Positions 1 through 9,366 of a stretch of DNA of 33,813 nt are shown piece after piece. This DNA is from Bacteroidota bacterium (GTDB lineage Bacteria; Bacteroidota; Bacteroidia; Flavobacteriales_D; Crocinitomicaceae), in contig SBGS01000229.1 in the NCBI GenBank assembly GCA_006226555.1, positions 1 to 33,813 of the forward strand, given 5' to 3'. The position numbers and the translations under genes are program-made. The notes below the pieces were generated by a model, which saw only the letters and a list, made by a program, of their open reading frames with translations, did not search any database and was not told where the DNA came from. The first letter of the stretch is position 1. Each line of letters starts with the position of its first letter.

Positions 1-76
1 GGTGGTTGTAGCTCAGTTGGTTAGAGCGCCTGATTGTGGTTCAGGAGGTCGTCGGTTCGAGACCGATCTTCCACCC
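1..76 (+). tRNA. tRNA-His (anticodon GTG)
   Basis: Cloverleaf readable: GGTGGTTGTAGCTCAGTTGGTTAGAGC D-arm; anticodon stem CCTGA-TTGTGGT-TCAGG with GTG anticodon; T-arm GTCGGTTCGAGACCGAT; 3' ATCTTCCACCC. First base may lie at or just before the window edge. Confidence 0.93.
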
Positions 77-78
77 TT

Positions 79-110
79 AAAGAGTCTTGATTTTCAAGAC
101 TCTTTTTTTT
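79..110 (+). terminator. Rho-independent terminator after tRNA-His
   Basis: Perfect 12-bp stem AAAGAGTCTTGA / TCAAGACTCTTT with TTT loop, followed by a T run; lies between convergent tRNA and the 109..1731 CDS. Confidence 0.9.
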
Positions 111-1731
111 ATCTCAAAATTTGAATTTGCTGATAACTGGAAATCTCGTAAACCTTCCCTCCCATCAGGTCCTTGAGCACGGTAATCTCCCCTCCAAGCC
201 AGTGTATGGTTAACTCTTCCAGGACATTGGCATCGTTCAATCCAAAATACAATATCCTAGTAGATTGTGATGCCTGTCCGCTCCCACCATCAACCTCCCG
301 CATCATAGATTTTCCTCCTTGCCTGAAGATCGCTTTACAACCAAAACAGTCCGCATTAAGGCCATCCGCTCCTCTTAATCTTATTCCGATCCAATTTCCT
401 ACCTTCATTTCATTCTGGTACAACTTGATCTTTTGATCGAGATTGGCAAAAGCTCCCCAAGGAAGCTTAACAACACTTGAAATAATATCCAGATCGCCAT
501 CATGATCGTAATCGAAGATCACCGCTCCACGATGTGACAACAGATCATTTACTCCTGATGAATCAGATGCATCAACAAATTCACCATTTCGGTTTTCAAA
601 TAAGACGTTCCAATCCTTGACAGAAGTTTTTGGGACCAGAGCAGCTACGTTTCCTTTAGATACATACAGATCAAGATCACCATCAAATTCCATATCGAAA
701 AACAAACCACTCCAGCTTGTTCCACGCACTGTATCTCTGACATACGTAAGATCAATTTCTAATTCCTTCGCAACATCGGTAAACTTCCCATTTTCGTAGT
801 TCATAAGGTAGTTCCTTCCAATGTTCGTGAGATAGTAATCCAGGTCAGCATCGTTATCATAATCGCCTTGACCAATACCCATTCCATACATTTTGATCCC
901 AAAACCGCTTTCTATGGTTTTATTCGTAAAACTCTCTTCGGGATAATTGTTTTCATAATACTGGTTGCCGATTCCGGTCCATTCTCCAAAGTCATTCAGC
1001 AGTAACAGATCCGGGTCTCCATCATTGTCAACATCAGTGAAACTAGCTGCGAGGCCACAACCACCATCATTTAAACCATATTTTGCTGCACATTCCGTAA
1101 ACCCTTTACCACCATTATTGAGTAAGAGCTTATTTTCGAAGCAAACCGGATCATAACCAATTTCTCTTCCATTGGAATCTCTGATCCCTCCCATCGAGGA
1201 AACATAATTTGCTAGGTAGATATCCGAAAAACCATCCATATTGAAATCTCCCCAACATGCAGAAGCATAATTCCCGGGTTCGATAACATCTGAAAGATCG
1301 ATGAGCTCGAAATACTCACCGCGAACATTACGCATAAGTGCAGGAGAGTGCTTATCACCACGACCGATACCTTTTCCGAAATTAACGATCATCATATCGA
1401 TAAAACCGTCGTTATCATAGTCGGCACTTATAGCTCCTTGAATGAAATAACCGTATAATGCATCCAATTTGTATTCTTCTGTTCCATCTACAAATTGTCC
1501 TTTTTGATTGATCCAGAGCTTAGAATTGAATACCCCTCCTGACTGAAAAACATCTTCCCATCCATCATTGTTCACGTCTATGACAAGAACACCTCCTCCT
1601 GCCATTTGAAATTCATTACCGGGATAGATATACGTTAGACCTTTTTCTTCACCTACCTCGATGAATTTGGTTTGCCCGAAAACGTAACACGACAGAAATA
1701 GCGTAATAAGAATCGAATAACTACTCTTCAT
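109..1731 (-). CDS. Secreted CRTAC1-like FG-GAP/VCBS beta-propeller with C-terminal ASPIC/UnbV domain
   Basis: Repeated DxDxDGxxD motifs (DVNNDGWEDVF, DYDNDGFIDMM, DVDNDGDPDLL, DYDNDADLDYY, DYDHDGDLDII); C-terminal IGIRLRG..N..GCKAIFRQGG..MMREVDGGSGQASQSTRILYFGL typical of ASPIC/UnbV; signal peptide MKSSYSILITLFLSCYVFGQ. Start moved to internal Met at 1731 (ORF track gives 1755). Confidence 0.85.
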   Translation of the reverse strand: MKSSYSILITLFLSCYVFGQTKFIEVGEEKGLTYIYPGNEFQMAGGGVLVIDVNNDGWEDVFQSGGVFNSKLWINQKGQFVDGTEEYKLDALYGYFIQGAISADYDNDGFIDMMIVNFGKGIGRGDKHSPALMRNVRGEYFELIDLSDVIEPGNYASACWGDFNMDGFSDIYLANYVSSMGGIRDSNGREIGYDPVCFENKLLLNNGGKGFTECAAKYGLNDGGCGLAASFTDVDNDGDPDLLLLNDFGEWTGIGNQYYENNYPEESFTNKTIESGFGIKMYGMGIGQGDYDNDADLDYYLTNIGRNYLMNYENGKFTDVAKELEIDLTYVRDTVRGTSWSGLFFDMEFDGDLDLYVSKGNVAALVPKTSVKDWNVLFENRNGEFVDASDSSGVNDLLSHRGAVIFDYDHDGDLDIISSVVKLPWGAFANLDQKIKLYQNEMKVGNWIGIRLRGADGLNADCFGCKAIFRQGGKSMMREVDGGSGQASQSTRILYFGLNDANVLEELTIHWLGGEITVLKDLMGGKVYEISSYQQIQILR

Positions 1732-3037
1732 CGATACACACAAGTTTTTCAGCAACGAAGCGCCCTAAACGAGAACCATAGTCCATGCTGATGTCAAGGG
1801 TTTTTCTAAAGTGTATTCCACCATAAAAGCGAGACCAGGAGACTTCTTCCACTAATTCTGTAAAAGATGCGTAGGAACGAGGTGCTCCATTGATATCATC
1901 TCGATCTACATTGGTAGAATCTATGAAAGATACCTGATCTCCGAAAACTTGTTTAAATATCTCTCCTCCAGCTGCCGACTGGTAAGAATGTCCTGATGGA
2001 AATTCGGGAAAAGGAGGTGTGCTTAATCTCGTATTGAACTGAGGATCGATATAGCGCTGAATGTAAGTAATGGGACGAATGAAGCTGAACTTATACTTTA
2101 ATTGCCAGCTCGCAATATATGCCTCATTCATCGCTATTCCCAACTTAACATATAATTCGATCGCCTTCTTTAAATCCAGCTCTTTTTGTTCGCTTATCGT
2201 TCTTGCCAATGTATAGAAATGACCTGAGGGTGTACCCGAGTAACCCGGTGAATCATCCCAGTATTCCGCAATGATCTCGAATTTTGGATCCGAAAGTTTT
2301 GAATTTTCCAGAATACTATATGCATCCTTATAGAGTAACGAGTTCGTATCAGTAGAAAACGGAATCACTTCACAACCTGACATGGTTGCTTCACTTCCTT
2401 TCATCATCCAACGATTACTACCCCAATAAGGTAATAAAGATGGCAAATAGCCGGGAGTTGTTTTTACCCAACATTCAAGGCACTCCGGAGGGGTGTATTC
2501 ATCGGGGAAATTATAAATAAATCCTTCTTCTCCTCCATCAGTCTTTGACCATTCTATGATTTCATTTGCAATCCTCTTTCCTAAATCCAGTGATCTCTCA
2601 TTTACTTTTTTCGAAAAACCATCACCGTGTGAATCCTTTAATTCATTGAATAATTGTTGAAGATTTTTTTGGTTTCGCGGTGGCATGTTGCGATAAAGAT
2701 GACTCATCATTTCGTGATCGCAGGCTATGGCTACCAGAAACCTGTTGTATTTTTTTTTGTCCGCAAATACCGTTCTGCTGTAACCATTCATTTGACCTGA
2801 GAGCGACCTCATGTGATCCGTAAAATCGATCGTAGATTCGTAGATTCCAACGCTGAGATAAGCAAATGCTCTTCCGCTAACCGGCGGACTAAAACCAACA
2901 CAATGTTTTGTCAGCTCTATTGCCTCATCCAAATAACGATGATGGATTGCGAGAACTTTTTGATCGTCGCTTTCCTGAGCAATTCCGCTTATACTTATTA
3001 GAGCAAAAACCTGAAAAAATAATATGATCTTCCCCAC
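1721..3037 (-). CDS. Vanadium-dependent haloperoxidase / PAP2-superfamily secreted enzyme
   Basis: Motifs FSFIRPITYI, PPFPEFPSGHSYQSAAGG, SWSRFYGGIHFRKTLDISMDYG match the vanadium haloperoxidase/PAP2 RP...PSGH...SR...H pattern; signal peptide MGKIILFFQVFALISISGIAQ. Confidence 0.85.
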   Translation of the reverse strand: MGKIILFFQVFALISISGIAQESDDQKVLAIHHRYLDEAIELTKHCVGFSPPVSGRAFAYLSVGIYESTIDFTDHMRSLSGQMNGYSRTVFADKKKYNRFLVAIACDHEMMSHLYRNMPPRNQKNLQQLFNELKDSHGDGFSKKVNERSLDLGKRIANEIIEWSKTDGGEEGFIYNFPDEYTPPECLECWVKTTPGYLPSLLPYWGSNRWMMKGSEATMSGCEVIPFSTDTNSLLYKDAYSILENSKLSDPKFEIIAEYWDDSPGYSGTPSGHFYTLARTISEQKELDLKKAIELYVKLGIAMNEAYIASWQLKYKFSFIRPITYIQRYIDPQFNTRLSTPPFPEFPSGHSYQSAAGGEIFKQVFGDQVSFIDSTNVDRDDINGAPRSYASFTELVEEVSWSRFYGGIHFRKTLDISMDYGSRLGRFVAEKLVCIDEE

Positions 3038-3119
3038 TGAATGCCTTTTTCAAAAATTTGATAGTATCTAATAAAAGTATATTAATAATTCGAGTCTGTT
3101 CGTGCAAAAATCAAATTCT

Positions 3120-3127
3120 TACATTTG
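3120..3127 (+). promoter_or_regulatory. Putative Bacteroidota -7 box TACATTTG
   Basis: TAnnTTTG match upstream of ATG at 3143; overlaps the TTG start proposed by the ORF track, arguing for a start at 3143. Confidence 0.5.
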
Positions 3128-3142
3128 CCAAAACACCTGCAC

Positions 3143-4591
3143 ATGATGAAAATCACACGAAATTTCGCGATCCTGTACATGATCTCATCTTCTGTATTAA
3201 GTTTCGCTCAGCGTGAATCGTGGAAAATTCAGATAGATTCAGCCAATATATTCTCTTCTCCCAGGTTTACTGATCTGAACTCTGACGGGGTGAAGGATAT
3301 TGTTCTTGGAGGTGGTGTCGAAGCTATTCCAACACCAAATGGAATAATAGCGATTGATGGAAAAACCGGACAAATGCTCTGGAATTTCCCAACTCCTACA
3401 CAAACATATACGAGCGCAATGTTCCAAGACATTACCGGAGATAAAATTGATGATGTCTTTATTGGTGGAAGAGCAGGTTCATTCTTTGCGATTAACGGCA
3501 ATACAGGTGAGCTTATATGGGAGTTTTTCTCAAAGGACCAAGGAGACCCACGAACAAAAGGTATCCTGAATTTTTATGCTACTCAGTGGATCGATGATCA
3601 GGATAAAGATGGATACAAGGATCTACTTGTGTCAAATGGCGGAGATTATCTTGCAAAACCTGAGGACAAGGAGCGTGGAGGATCGATCCTGATGGTCATA
3701 AGCTCCAAATCAGGAAAGACTATTAAGACTATCCCATTACCTGAAAAACGTGAAACATACTATGCCCCACATATCGTAAATCATCAGCAGGAAACATATG
3801 TTGTATTCGGAAGTGGAGGGGAAACAATTGACGGTGGATTATGGAAAGTAAGATTGTCTGAGGTGTTAAATGGTAAAATGAAAAATGCCGTTGAGATCAC
3901 CCACGATTCAGAGAAGGGTTTCATCCTTAACTCGTTGAGTGCAGATATCAACAAGGATGAAGTTCCGGACATATTAAATGCACGCATGAATGGCACTTTA
4001 AGTGCTTTCGACGGTCAAACCAATCGTGTTCTTTGGGAGCACAACTTCCCTGGCTATGAATGTTATGTCACTCCTTCTTTCGGTCATTTCAATGAGGATG
4101 GTGTACCCGATTTTTTTACCATTATTTCAAAGGGAACATTCCCGATTTATCAGGAATGGCGATTAATCGCAGTTGATGGTGCAAGCGGAAAAATAATTAT
4201 GGATGAAGTATCCGGTTTTAATCAATTTTCTCCGGCTGTATGTGCAGACCTCAATAACGACAAGATCGACGAGATCATTTTTGTTGAGAATGCGCTACTT
4301 GATCCCTCCACTTTCCTCATGATAAATCAAGTAAAAGTTATCGATATCCGATCCAATAAAAACTATTATATCGGTCCAGTTAGGACAGGAATCTCTATGG
4401 CTTCAACACCCTCATTGGAAGACCTGAACAATGATGGTAAATTTGAACTTGTATTGGCCGTGACGACGATGGAATCCGAAAATGAGATGCCTACTAGTAT
4501 CGTCCAATGTATAGATCTTGAACAAAGTATAGAACAACTTACATGGCCTGTTTATCTTGGCCCTAATGAGAATGGTTCATTGGAAAAATAG
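3143..4591 (+). CDS. Secreted FG-GAP / PQQ-like beta-propeller protein
   Basis: Signal peptide MMKITRNFAILYMISSSVLSFAQ; repeated DLNSDGVKDIVLGGG, DITGDKIDDVFIGG, DQDKDGYKDLL, DLNNDGKFELVL plus GxIxAIDGKTGQMLW blades. ORF-track start 3125 (TTG) shortened to 3143. Confidence 0.8.
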   Translation: MMKITRNFAILYMISSSVLSFAQRESWKIQIDSANIFSSPRFTDLNSDGVKDIVLGGGVEAIPTPNGIIAIDGKTGQMLWNFPTPTQTYTSAMFQDITGDKIDDVFIGGRAGSFFAINGNTGELIWEFFSKDQGDPRTKGILNFYATQWIDDQDKDGYKDLLVSNGGDYLAKPEDKERGGSILMVISSKSGKTIKTIPLPEKRETYYAPHIVNHQQETYVVFGSGGETIDGGLWKVRLSEVLNGKMKNAVEITHDSEKGFILNSLSADINKDEVPDILNARMNGTLSAFDGQTNRVLWEHNFPGYECYVTPSFGHFNEDGVPDFFTIISKGTFPIYQEWRLIAVDGASGKIIMDEVSGFNQFSPAVCADLNNDKIDEIIFVENALLDPSTFLMINQVKVIDIRSNKNYYIGPVRTGISMASTPSLEDLNNDGKFELVLAVTTMESENEMPTSIVQCIDLEQSIEQLTWPVYLGPNENGSLEK

Positions 4592-4596
4592 GTGCC

Positions 4597-5655
4597 TTGA
4601 AAGTTTTAATCTTCATTATTCTAATTAGCTCGAGTTGGGCTGTTATAGGTCAGCAGGACACATCTTCTCACAAAAAGATTAAGATACTGCCCGTTCCCGC
4701 ATTTGGATATTCCCCTGAAACCAAAACATATATTGGTGCAGTAGCATTATTCACTATAGACATCTTCAACGACAGTCTCACAAGAACCTCAAATGCTAAG
4801 ATCGAGTTCAACTATACCTGGAGAAAACAGATCATTTCTGAGATCCAATGGAACTATTTCACGAAACATGAAAAGTGGTTTACACAGGGGTTATTGCATT
4901 ACTCTAAATACCCGGATTATTACTACGGAATTGGTGAAAACACTGCTGATACAGCTGAAATTTTATATCAAAGTGACAGATTGAAGATCGACCTGAACCT
5001 CCTTCGTTCAATAAGACGTAATGTATTTATCGGTCTTGGTCTAAGGCATTTTCAGTACACAGCCATTCAGTCAGACTCGTCACTTCTTTCTTTCCCTGAA
5101 TTAAGCAGTCAAAAAAATTATGGGTTGAGCACAATTTTTCTGAATGATCATCGGAACAACATATTAACACCTGACCATGGTCATTATTTAAAAATACAAT
5201 TCGAGTTCAACCTCTCATCCAGCAATTACTCGCGCACCACCCTAGATCTCAGAAAGTACTTTTCCTGGGGAACGAAGCTTCCCCAAGTATTATCAGCTCG
5301 CCTATATTCCAGTCATGTATCACCCGGTGCACCATTTTACGATATTGCATTGTTAGGTGGAGATGCATTTGTGCGCGGATACTTTTATGGGCGCTTTCGA
5401 ACAAACAACCTCACTACTTTACAATCCGAATTGAGAACGGATCTATTCTGGCGAATAGGTTTATCTGTTTTTGGGGGTTACTCCATGATTTACAGAAACT
5501 TAGATAATCTTACTTCAACAAATTTCAAACCCAATGCTGGCGTAGGATTGCGCTTTTTGGTAGACAAAAATGAACGGACCAATTTAAGATTTGATTACGC
5601 TATTGGACAAGACGGACAAAACGGATTCTACATTAGCTTTGGTGAATCCTTTTAA
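4597..5655 (+). CDS. Omp85/BamA-type surface antigen outer-membrane barrel without POTRA domains
   Basis: Signal peptide; LLGGDAFVRGYFYGRFR...LQSELRTDLFWRIGLSVFGGYSMIY...PNAGVGLRFLVDKNERTNLRFDYAIGQDGQNGFYISFGESF resembles the Omp85 C-terminal barrel ending in F. TTG start. Confidence 0.72.
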   Translation: MKVLIFIILISSSWAVIGQQDTSSHKKIKILPVPAFGYSPETKTYIGAVALFTIDIFNDSLTRTSNAKIEFNYTWRKQIISEIQWNYFTKHEKWFTQGLLHYSKYPDYYYGIGENTADTAEILYQSDRLKIDLNLLRSIRRNVFIGLGLRHFQYTAIQSDSSLLSFPELSSQKNYGLSTIFLNDHRNNILTPDHGHYLKIQFEFNLSSSNYSRTTLDLRKYFSWGTKLPQVLSARLYSSHVSPGAPFYDIALLGGDAFVRGYFYGRFRTNNLTTLQSELRTDLFWRIGLSVFGGYSMIYRNLDNLTSTNFKPNAGVGLRFLVDKNERTNLRFDYAIGQDGQNGFYISFGESF

Positions 5656-5673
5656 ATAGTCTGTTCGATTTTC

Positions 5674-5681
5674 TACTTTTG
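5674..5681 (+). promoter_or_regulatory. Putative -7 box TACTTTTG upstream of prfC
   Basis: TAnnTTTG match 14 nt upstream of the prfC ATG. Confidence 0.5.
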
Positions 5682-5695
5682 CAAAAAAATCGTAG

Positions 5696-7288
5696 ATGAG
5701 CAACGAATCAGAGATCGCAAGAAGAAGGACCTTCGGAATTATTTCCCACCCGGATGCCGGTAAGACAACATTAACGGAAAAGTTACTCCTATTTGGTGGT
5801 GCGATTCAGACTGCTGGTGCTGTTAAAAACAACAAGATCAAGAAATCTGCGACCTCCGATTTCATGGAAATTGAAAAACAGAGAGGTATATCGGTTGCTA
5901 CATCTGTTATGGCCTTCGAGTACAACGATAAACAGATCAATATCCTAGACACTCCAGGTCACAAGGATTTCGCTGAAGACACCTATCGCACATTAACTGC
6001 TGTAGATAGTGTGATCCTGGTCGTAGATGTTGCAAATGGTGTCGAGGAACAAACAGAGCGCTTGATGGAAGTTTGTCGCATGAGAAATACTCCCGTGATC
6101 ATTTTTGTCAACAAATTAGACCGTGATGGTAAGGAGGCATTTGATCTTCTTGACGAGCTGGAATCTAAGCTGAACATAAAAGTACGTCCTTTAAGTTGGC
6201 CTATTGGAATGGGCGATAGATTTAAAGGGGTATACAATATCTACAAGAATCAATTGAATCTGTTCTCACCGAATAAAACTGGTATCTCCGACGATGTGGT
6301 TGCTCTTGACATTGAGTCCGATGAGCTTACAAAAATGGTCGGTGAAGATGCAGCCAATGAATTACGTGAGGAAATCGAAACGATTGATGGTGTGTATGAT
6401 GCATTTGATCAAAAAGACTACCTGGCAGGTGAAGTCGCTCCCGTATTTTTCGGTTCTGCTGTGAATAACTTCGGGGTACAGGAACTTCTGGATGCGTTTT
6501 GTGAGATCTCTCCAACTCCAAGAGGAAGAGAAACGGATAAGGGAATGGTGGAACCTTCTGATAAAAAATTCTCTGGCTTTGTTTTTAAAATTCATGCCAA
6601 CCTAGACCCAAAACACCGTGACAGGATCGCGTTCTTAAGAATTGTCTCAGGAAAGTTCGAGCGAAACAAATTCTATCATCACGTCAGACTTGATAAAAAT
6701 TTAAAATTCCCGAATCCAACATCATTCATGGCACAGGATAAAAGTGTCATTGACGAGGCATTTCCAGGTGATGTTGTCGGACTTTACGACGCCGGAAACT
6801 TTAAGATCGGTGATACGCTGAATGAGGGTGAAAACTTCAATTTCAAAGGTATCCCAAGTTTCTCACCTGAAATGTTCATGGAGCTTGAAAACCTTGACCC
6901 ACTTAAATCAAAGCAATTAGATAAAGGGGTACGTCAGTTGATGGACGAAGGCGTTGCTCAGCTCTTTATTCAGCAACCGGGTAGCCGTAAGATCATCGGT
7001 ACTGTTGGTCAGCTTCAATTTGAAGTGATCAGTTACAGATTAGAGCACGAGTATGGAGCAAAGTGTCGTTTTGTACCTAGAAATTATTACAAAGCTTGCT
7101 GGATAACCACTGATAATCAGGAACAGCTCGAATCTTTCAAGCGGGCAAAAGCAAATTACATAGCTATGGATAAAGAAGACAATCTTGTTTTCCTTGCAGA
7201 AACACAGTTCTTACTAACCATGGCAGAGCAGGATTACCCGGATATTACTTTCCACAAAACTTCAGAGTTTAAGTTAGAACACGCTTAA
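5696..7288 (+). CDS. prfC: Peptide chain release factor 3
   Basis: GTPase motifs [52 protein letters not shown]; full-length RF3 architecture (530 aa). Confidence 0.97.
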   Translation: MSNESEIARRRTFGIISHPDAGKTTLTEKLLLFGGAIQTAGAVKNNKIKKSATSDFMEIEKQRGISVATSVMAFEYNDKQINILDTPGHKDFAEDTYRTLTAVDSVILVVDVANGVEEQTERLMEVCRMRNTPVIIFVNKLDRDGKEAFDLLDELESKLNIKVRPLSWPIGMGDRFKGVYNIYKNQLNLFSPNKTGISDDVVALDIESDELTKMVGEDAANELREEIETIDGVYDAFDQKDYLAGEVAPVFFGSAVNNFGVQELLDAFCEISPTPRGRETDKGMVEPSDKKFSGFVFKIHANLDPKHRDRIAFLRIVSGKFERNKFYHHVRLDKNLKFPNPTSFMAQDKSVIDEAFPGDVVGLYDAGNFKIGDTLNEGENFNFKGIPSFSPEMFMELENLDPLKSKQLDKGVRQLMDEGVAQLFIQQPGSRKIIGTVGQLQFEVISYRLEHEYGAKCRFVPRNYYKACWITTDNQEQLESFKRAKANYIAMDKEDNLVFLAETQFLLTMAEQDYPDITFHKTSEFKLEHA

Positions 7289-7292
7289 AAGA

Positions 7293-7727
7293 TCAAAAGG
7301 ACATAAATCCTTCGACTATTTGATATTCGGGATCTGTCACGATGGAGAAATGATCTAATCCGTTACTAACCATTAGTCGTTTCGATTGAAAAATCTTGTT
7401 GTATTGAGCGATTTGAAATAAGGTCTCTGAATTTAATTCAACCTCCGGTGCTTTACATTCAATAACTACATCTATATCTGCAGATGCATTATAGATCACA
7501 ATATCGGCTCTCTTTTTCCGACCGTTATAGGATAAACCAACCTCCACGCCAATTCTAACCGGAGATATTTCAAAATGATGGATCAGTGCATAGAGAATAT
7601 GTTGACGTACCCATTCTTCCGGCGAAAGCACCAGCTTTTTCTTTCTGACAAGACATCTTACAAAGATCGTTTCTCCTGCTCGAGATAGATCCAGTCCTGC
7701 AGGCGGTAAATTTAACTGACGTAACAT
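7293..7727 (-). CDS. Standalone type I restriction enzyme R N-terminal-like (HsdR_N_2) protein, PD-(D/E)XK fold
   Basis: VRQHILYALIHH...IGVEVGL...KKRADIVIYN...IDVVIECKAPEVEL...QIAQYN pattern (E..D..ECK..QxxxY); 144 aa; start codon overlaps the ald stop (TAATG). Confidence 0.8.
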   Translation of the reverse strand: MLRQLNLPPAGLDLSRAGETIFVRCLVRKKKLVLSPEEWVRQHILYALIHHFEISPVRIGVEVGLSYNGRKKRADIVIYNASADIDVVIECKAPEVELNSETLFQIAQYNKIFQSKRLMVSNGLDHFSIVTDPEYQIVEGFMSF

Positions 7728-8950
7728 TACTTCATCCCCATAAGAAGAAGCTCAATGTCCTTATACTTGAGACCAAAGACTTTTCCAAGAACTTCACTCG
7801 TCACCACACCTTTGTACATGTATACTCCACTTCTGAATCCATGATCTCTTTGGATCAATTCACGTGGGCCACCTTTATCTCCCATATCCAGCAGTATAGG
7901 TGAGAAAATATTTGAAAGCGCAAATGAAGCTGTTCTTGAAACACGAGATGGAATGTTCGGAACGCAGTAATGTACTACTCCATGCTGAACAAATGTCGGT
8001 TTCTCATGCGAGGTTACACGAGAGGTCTCGAAACAACCTCCTTGATCAATACTGACATCTACGATCACAGATCCTTCCTTCATGTTCTCTACCATATCTT
8101 CTGTTACTACGCAAGGCGTCCTTCCCAATGATGCACGCAATGCACCAATCGCAACGTCCGCTCTCATGAGAGCTTTAGCCAAAACTTTAGGTTGAATAAC
8201 AGAAGTGTAAACTCTTTGACCAAGGTTGTTTTGTAATCTCCTTAACTTCGAGAGTGAATTATCAAAAACCTTTACAGAAGCTCCAAGTCCAAGTGCTGCT
8301 CGAGTAGCATACTCTCCAACCGTTCCTGCTCCAATAACAACAACTTCAGTAGGTTGGACTCCTGCAACCCCTCCTAACATCATGCCTTTCCCCTGATTAA
8401 AACAAGAAAGCAGATCACCTGCCAGCAGAATTGAAGTATTACCTGCAATCTCTCCCATTGTCCTGACAACTGGGAATGAACCGCTGTCATCCCTTATGTA
8501 ATCCCAAGCGATAGCCGTGATCTTCTTTGAGCTGAGCTTTTGAAGGATCTCTTTGGGTTGAATTGAGATCTGAAGAGCGGAGATCAACGTTTGATTTCCA
8601 GACATCATCTCAACTTCATCTTCAGAAGGAGGAGCAACTTTAAATACGATGTCGCATTTGAAAATATCTTCCGGTGAGTGACAGATCTCTGCTCCAGCTT
8701 CGCTGTAATCGCGGTCTGAAAAACTAGCGCCTTCACCACATTTGGATTCTACCTTAACGCGATGCCCGTTTGCAACAAGCAATGATACTGTTTCAGGAAC
8801 CAAAGCCACTCTTCTCTCTTGAAAAGATGTCTCTTTTGGAATACCGATATAAAGACTTCCTTTCTTCTTCGCAACTTCAAGCATTTCTTCCTTAGGAAGA
8901 AGGCTACCCTGCTGCATTAAATGTTTGAGTAGTTCCGGATCTGTTATCAT
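7727..8950 (-). CDS. ald: Alanine dehydrogenase
   Basis: IGIPKETSFQERRVALVPETV, VVIGAGTVGEYATRAALGLGASVKVFD, VIVDVSIDQGGCFETS, VPNIPSRVSRTASFALSN. Confidence 0.92.
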   Translation of the reverse strand: MITDPELLKHLMQQGSLLPKEEMLEVAKKKGSLYIGIPKETSFQERRVALVPETVSLLVANGHRVKVESKCGEGASFSDRDYSEAGAEICHSPEDIFKCDIVFKVAPPSEDEVEMMSGNQTLISALQISIQPKEILQKLSSKKITAIAWDYIRDDSGSFPVVRTMGEIAGNTSILLAGDLLSCFNQGKGMMLGGVAGVQPTEVVVIGAGTVGEYATRAALGLGASVKVFDNSLSKLRRLQNNLGQRVYTSVIQPKVLAKALMRADVAIGALRASLGRTPCVVTEDMVENMKEGSVIVDVSIDQGGCFETSRVTSHEKPTFVQHGVVHYCVPNIPSRVSRTASFALSNIFSPILLDMGDKGGPRELIQRDHGFRSGVYMYKGVVTSEVLGKVFGLKYKDIELLLMGMK

Positions 8951-9366
8951 ATATCAATGCTTATTGTTCTACTTCCATCCTGATTTACACGAATATACGA
9001 CCAAATCACGTTATCAGGAAGGAGTTCGGAAATTTTTTCAGGCCATTCGATAAAACACATACCGTCACCATAAAGCATTTCCTCAATTCCAATATCGTAT
9101 GCTTCCTCTTCGCTTTCTATTCTATACAGATCAAAATGATAGATCTTACCGTACATCGGGCTTTCATAGCTGTTAACCAGTGAATAAGTTGGAGAACCAT
9201 CGGGGTCTTCAATGCCCATGCAATTCAATAGCGCCTGAATAAAAGTGGTTTTGCCACTACCCATCTCTGCCTGAAAAGCAAATAATTTCCAATGTCCTAC
9301 CTTTTCAAGAAACTCTTTCGCAGCTTCATGAATATCATCAAGTTGTTGAATCTGAATCGTTATCAT
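8947..9366 (-). CDS. tsaE: tRNA threonylcarbamoyladenosine biosynthesis ATPase TsaE
   Basis: Walker A EMGSGKTTFIQALL, SPTYSLVNSYE, IYHFDLYRIESEEEAYDIGIEE, FIEWPEKISELLP. Confidence 0.95.
   Translation of the reverse strand: MITIQIQQLDDIHEAAKEFLEKVGHWKLFAFQAEMGSGKTTFIQALLNCMGIEDPDGSPTYSLVNSYESPMYGKIYHFDLYRIESEEEAYDIGIEEMLYGDGMCFIEWPEKISELLPDNVIWSYIRVNQDGSRTISIDI

Noticed and set aside
173-1156. Plus-strand ORFs 173..436, 617..799, 965..1156
   Set aside because: Antisense to the well-supported FG-GAP/UnbV gene; low-complexity Ser/Pro-rich translations typical of spurious reverse-frame ORFs.
5983-6595. Minus-strand ORFs inside prfC
   Set aside because: Antisense shadows of a highly conserved coding gene; no domain signal.
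7293-7727. Restriction-modification or defence island
   Set aside because: Only an isolated HsdR_N-like domain; no methyltransferase, specificity subunit or helicase neighbours in the window.
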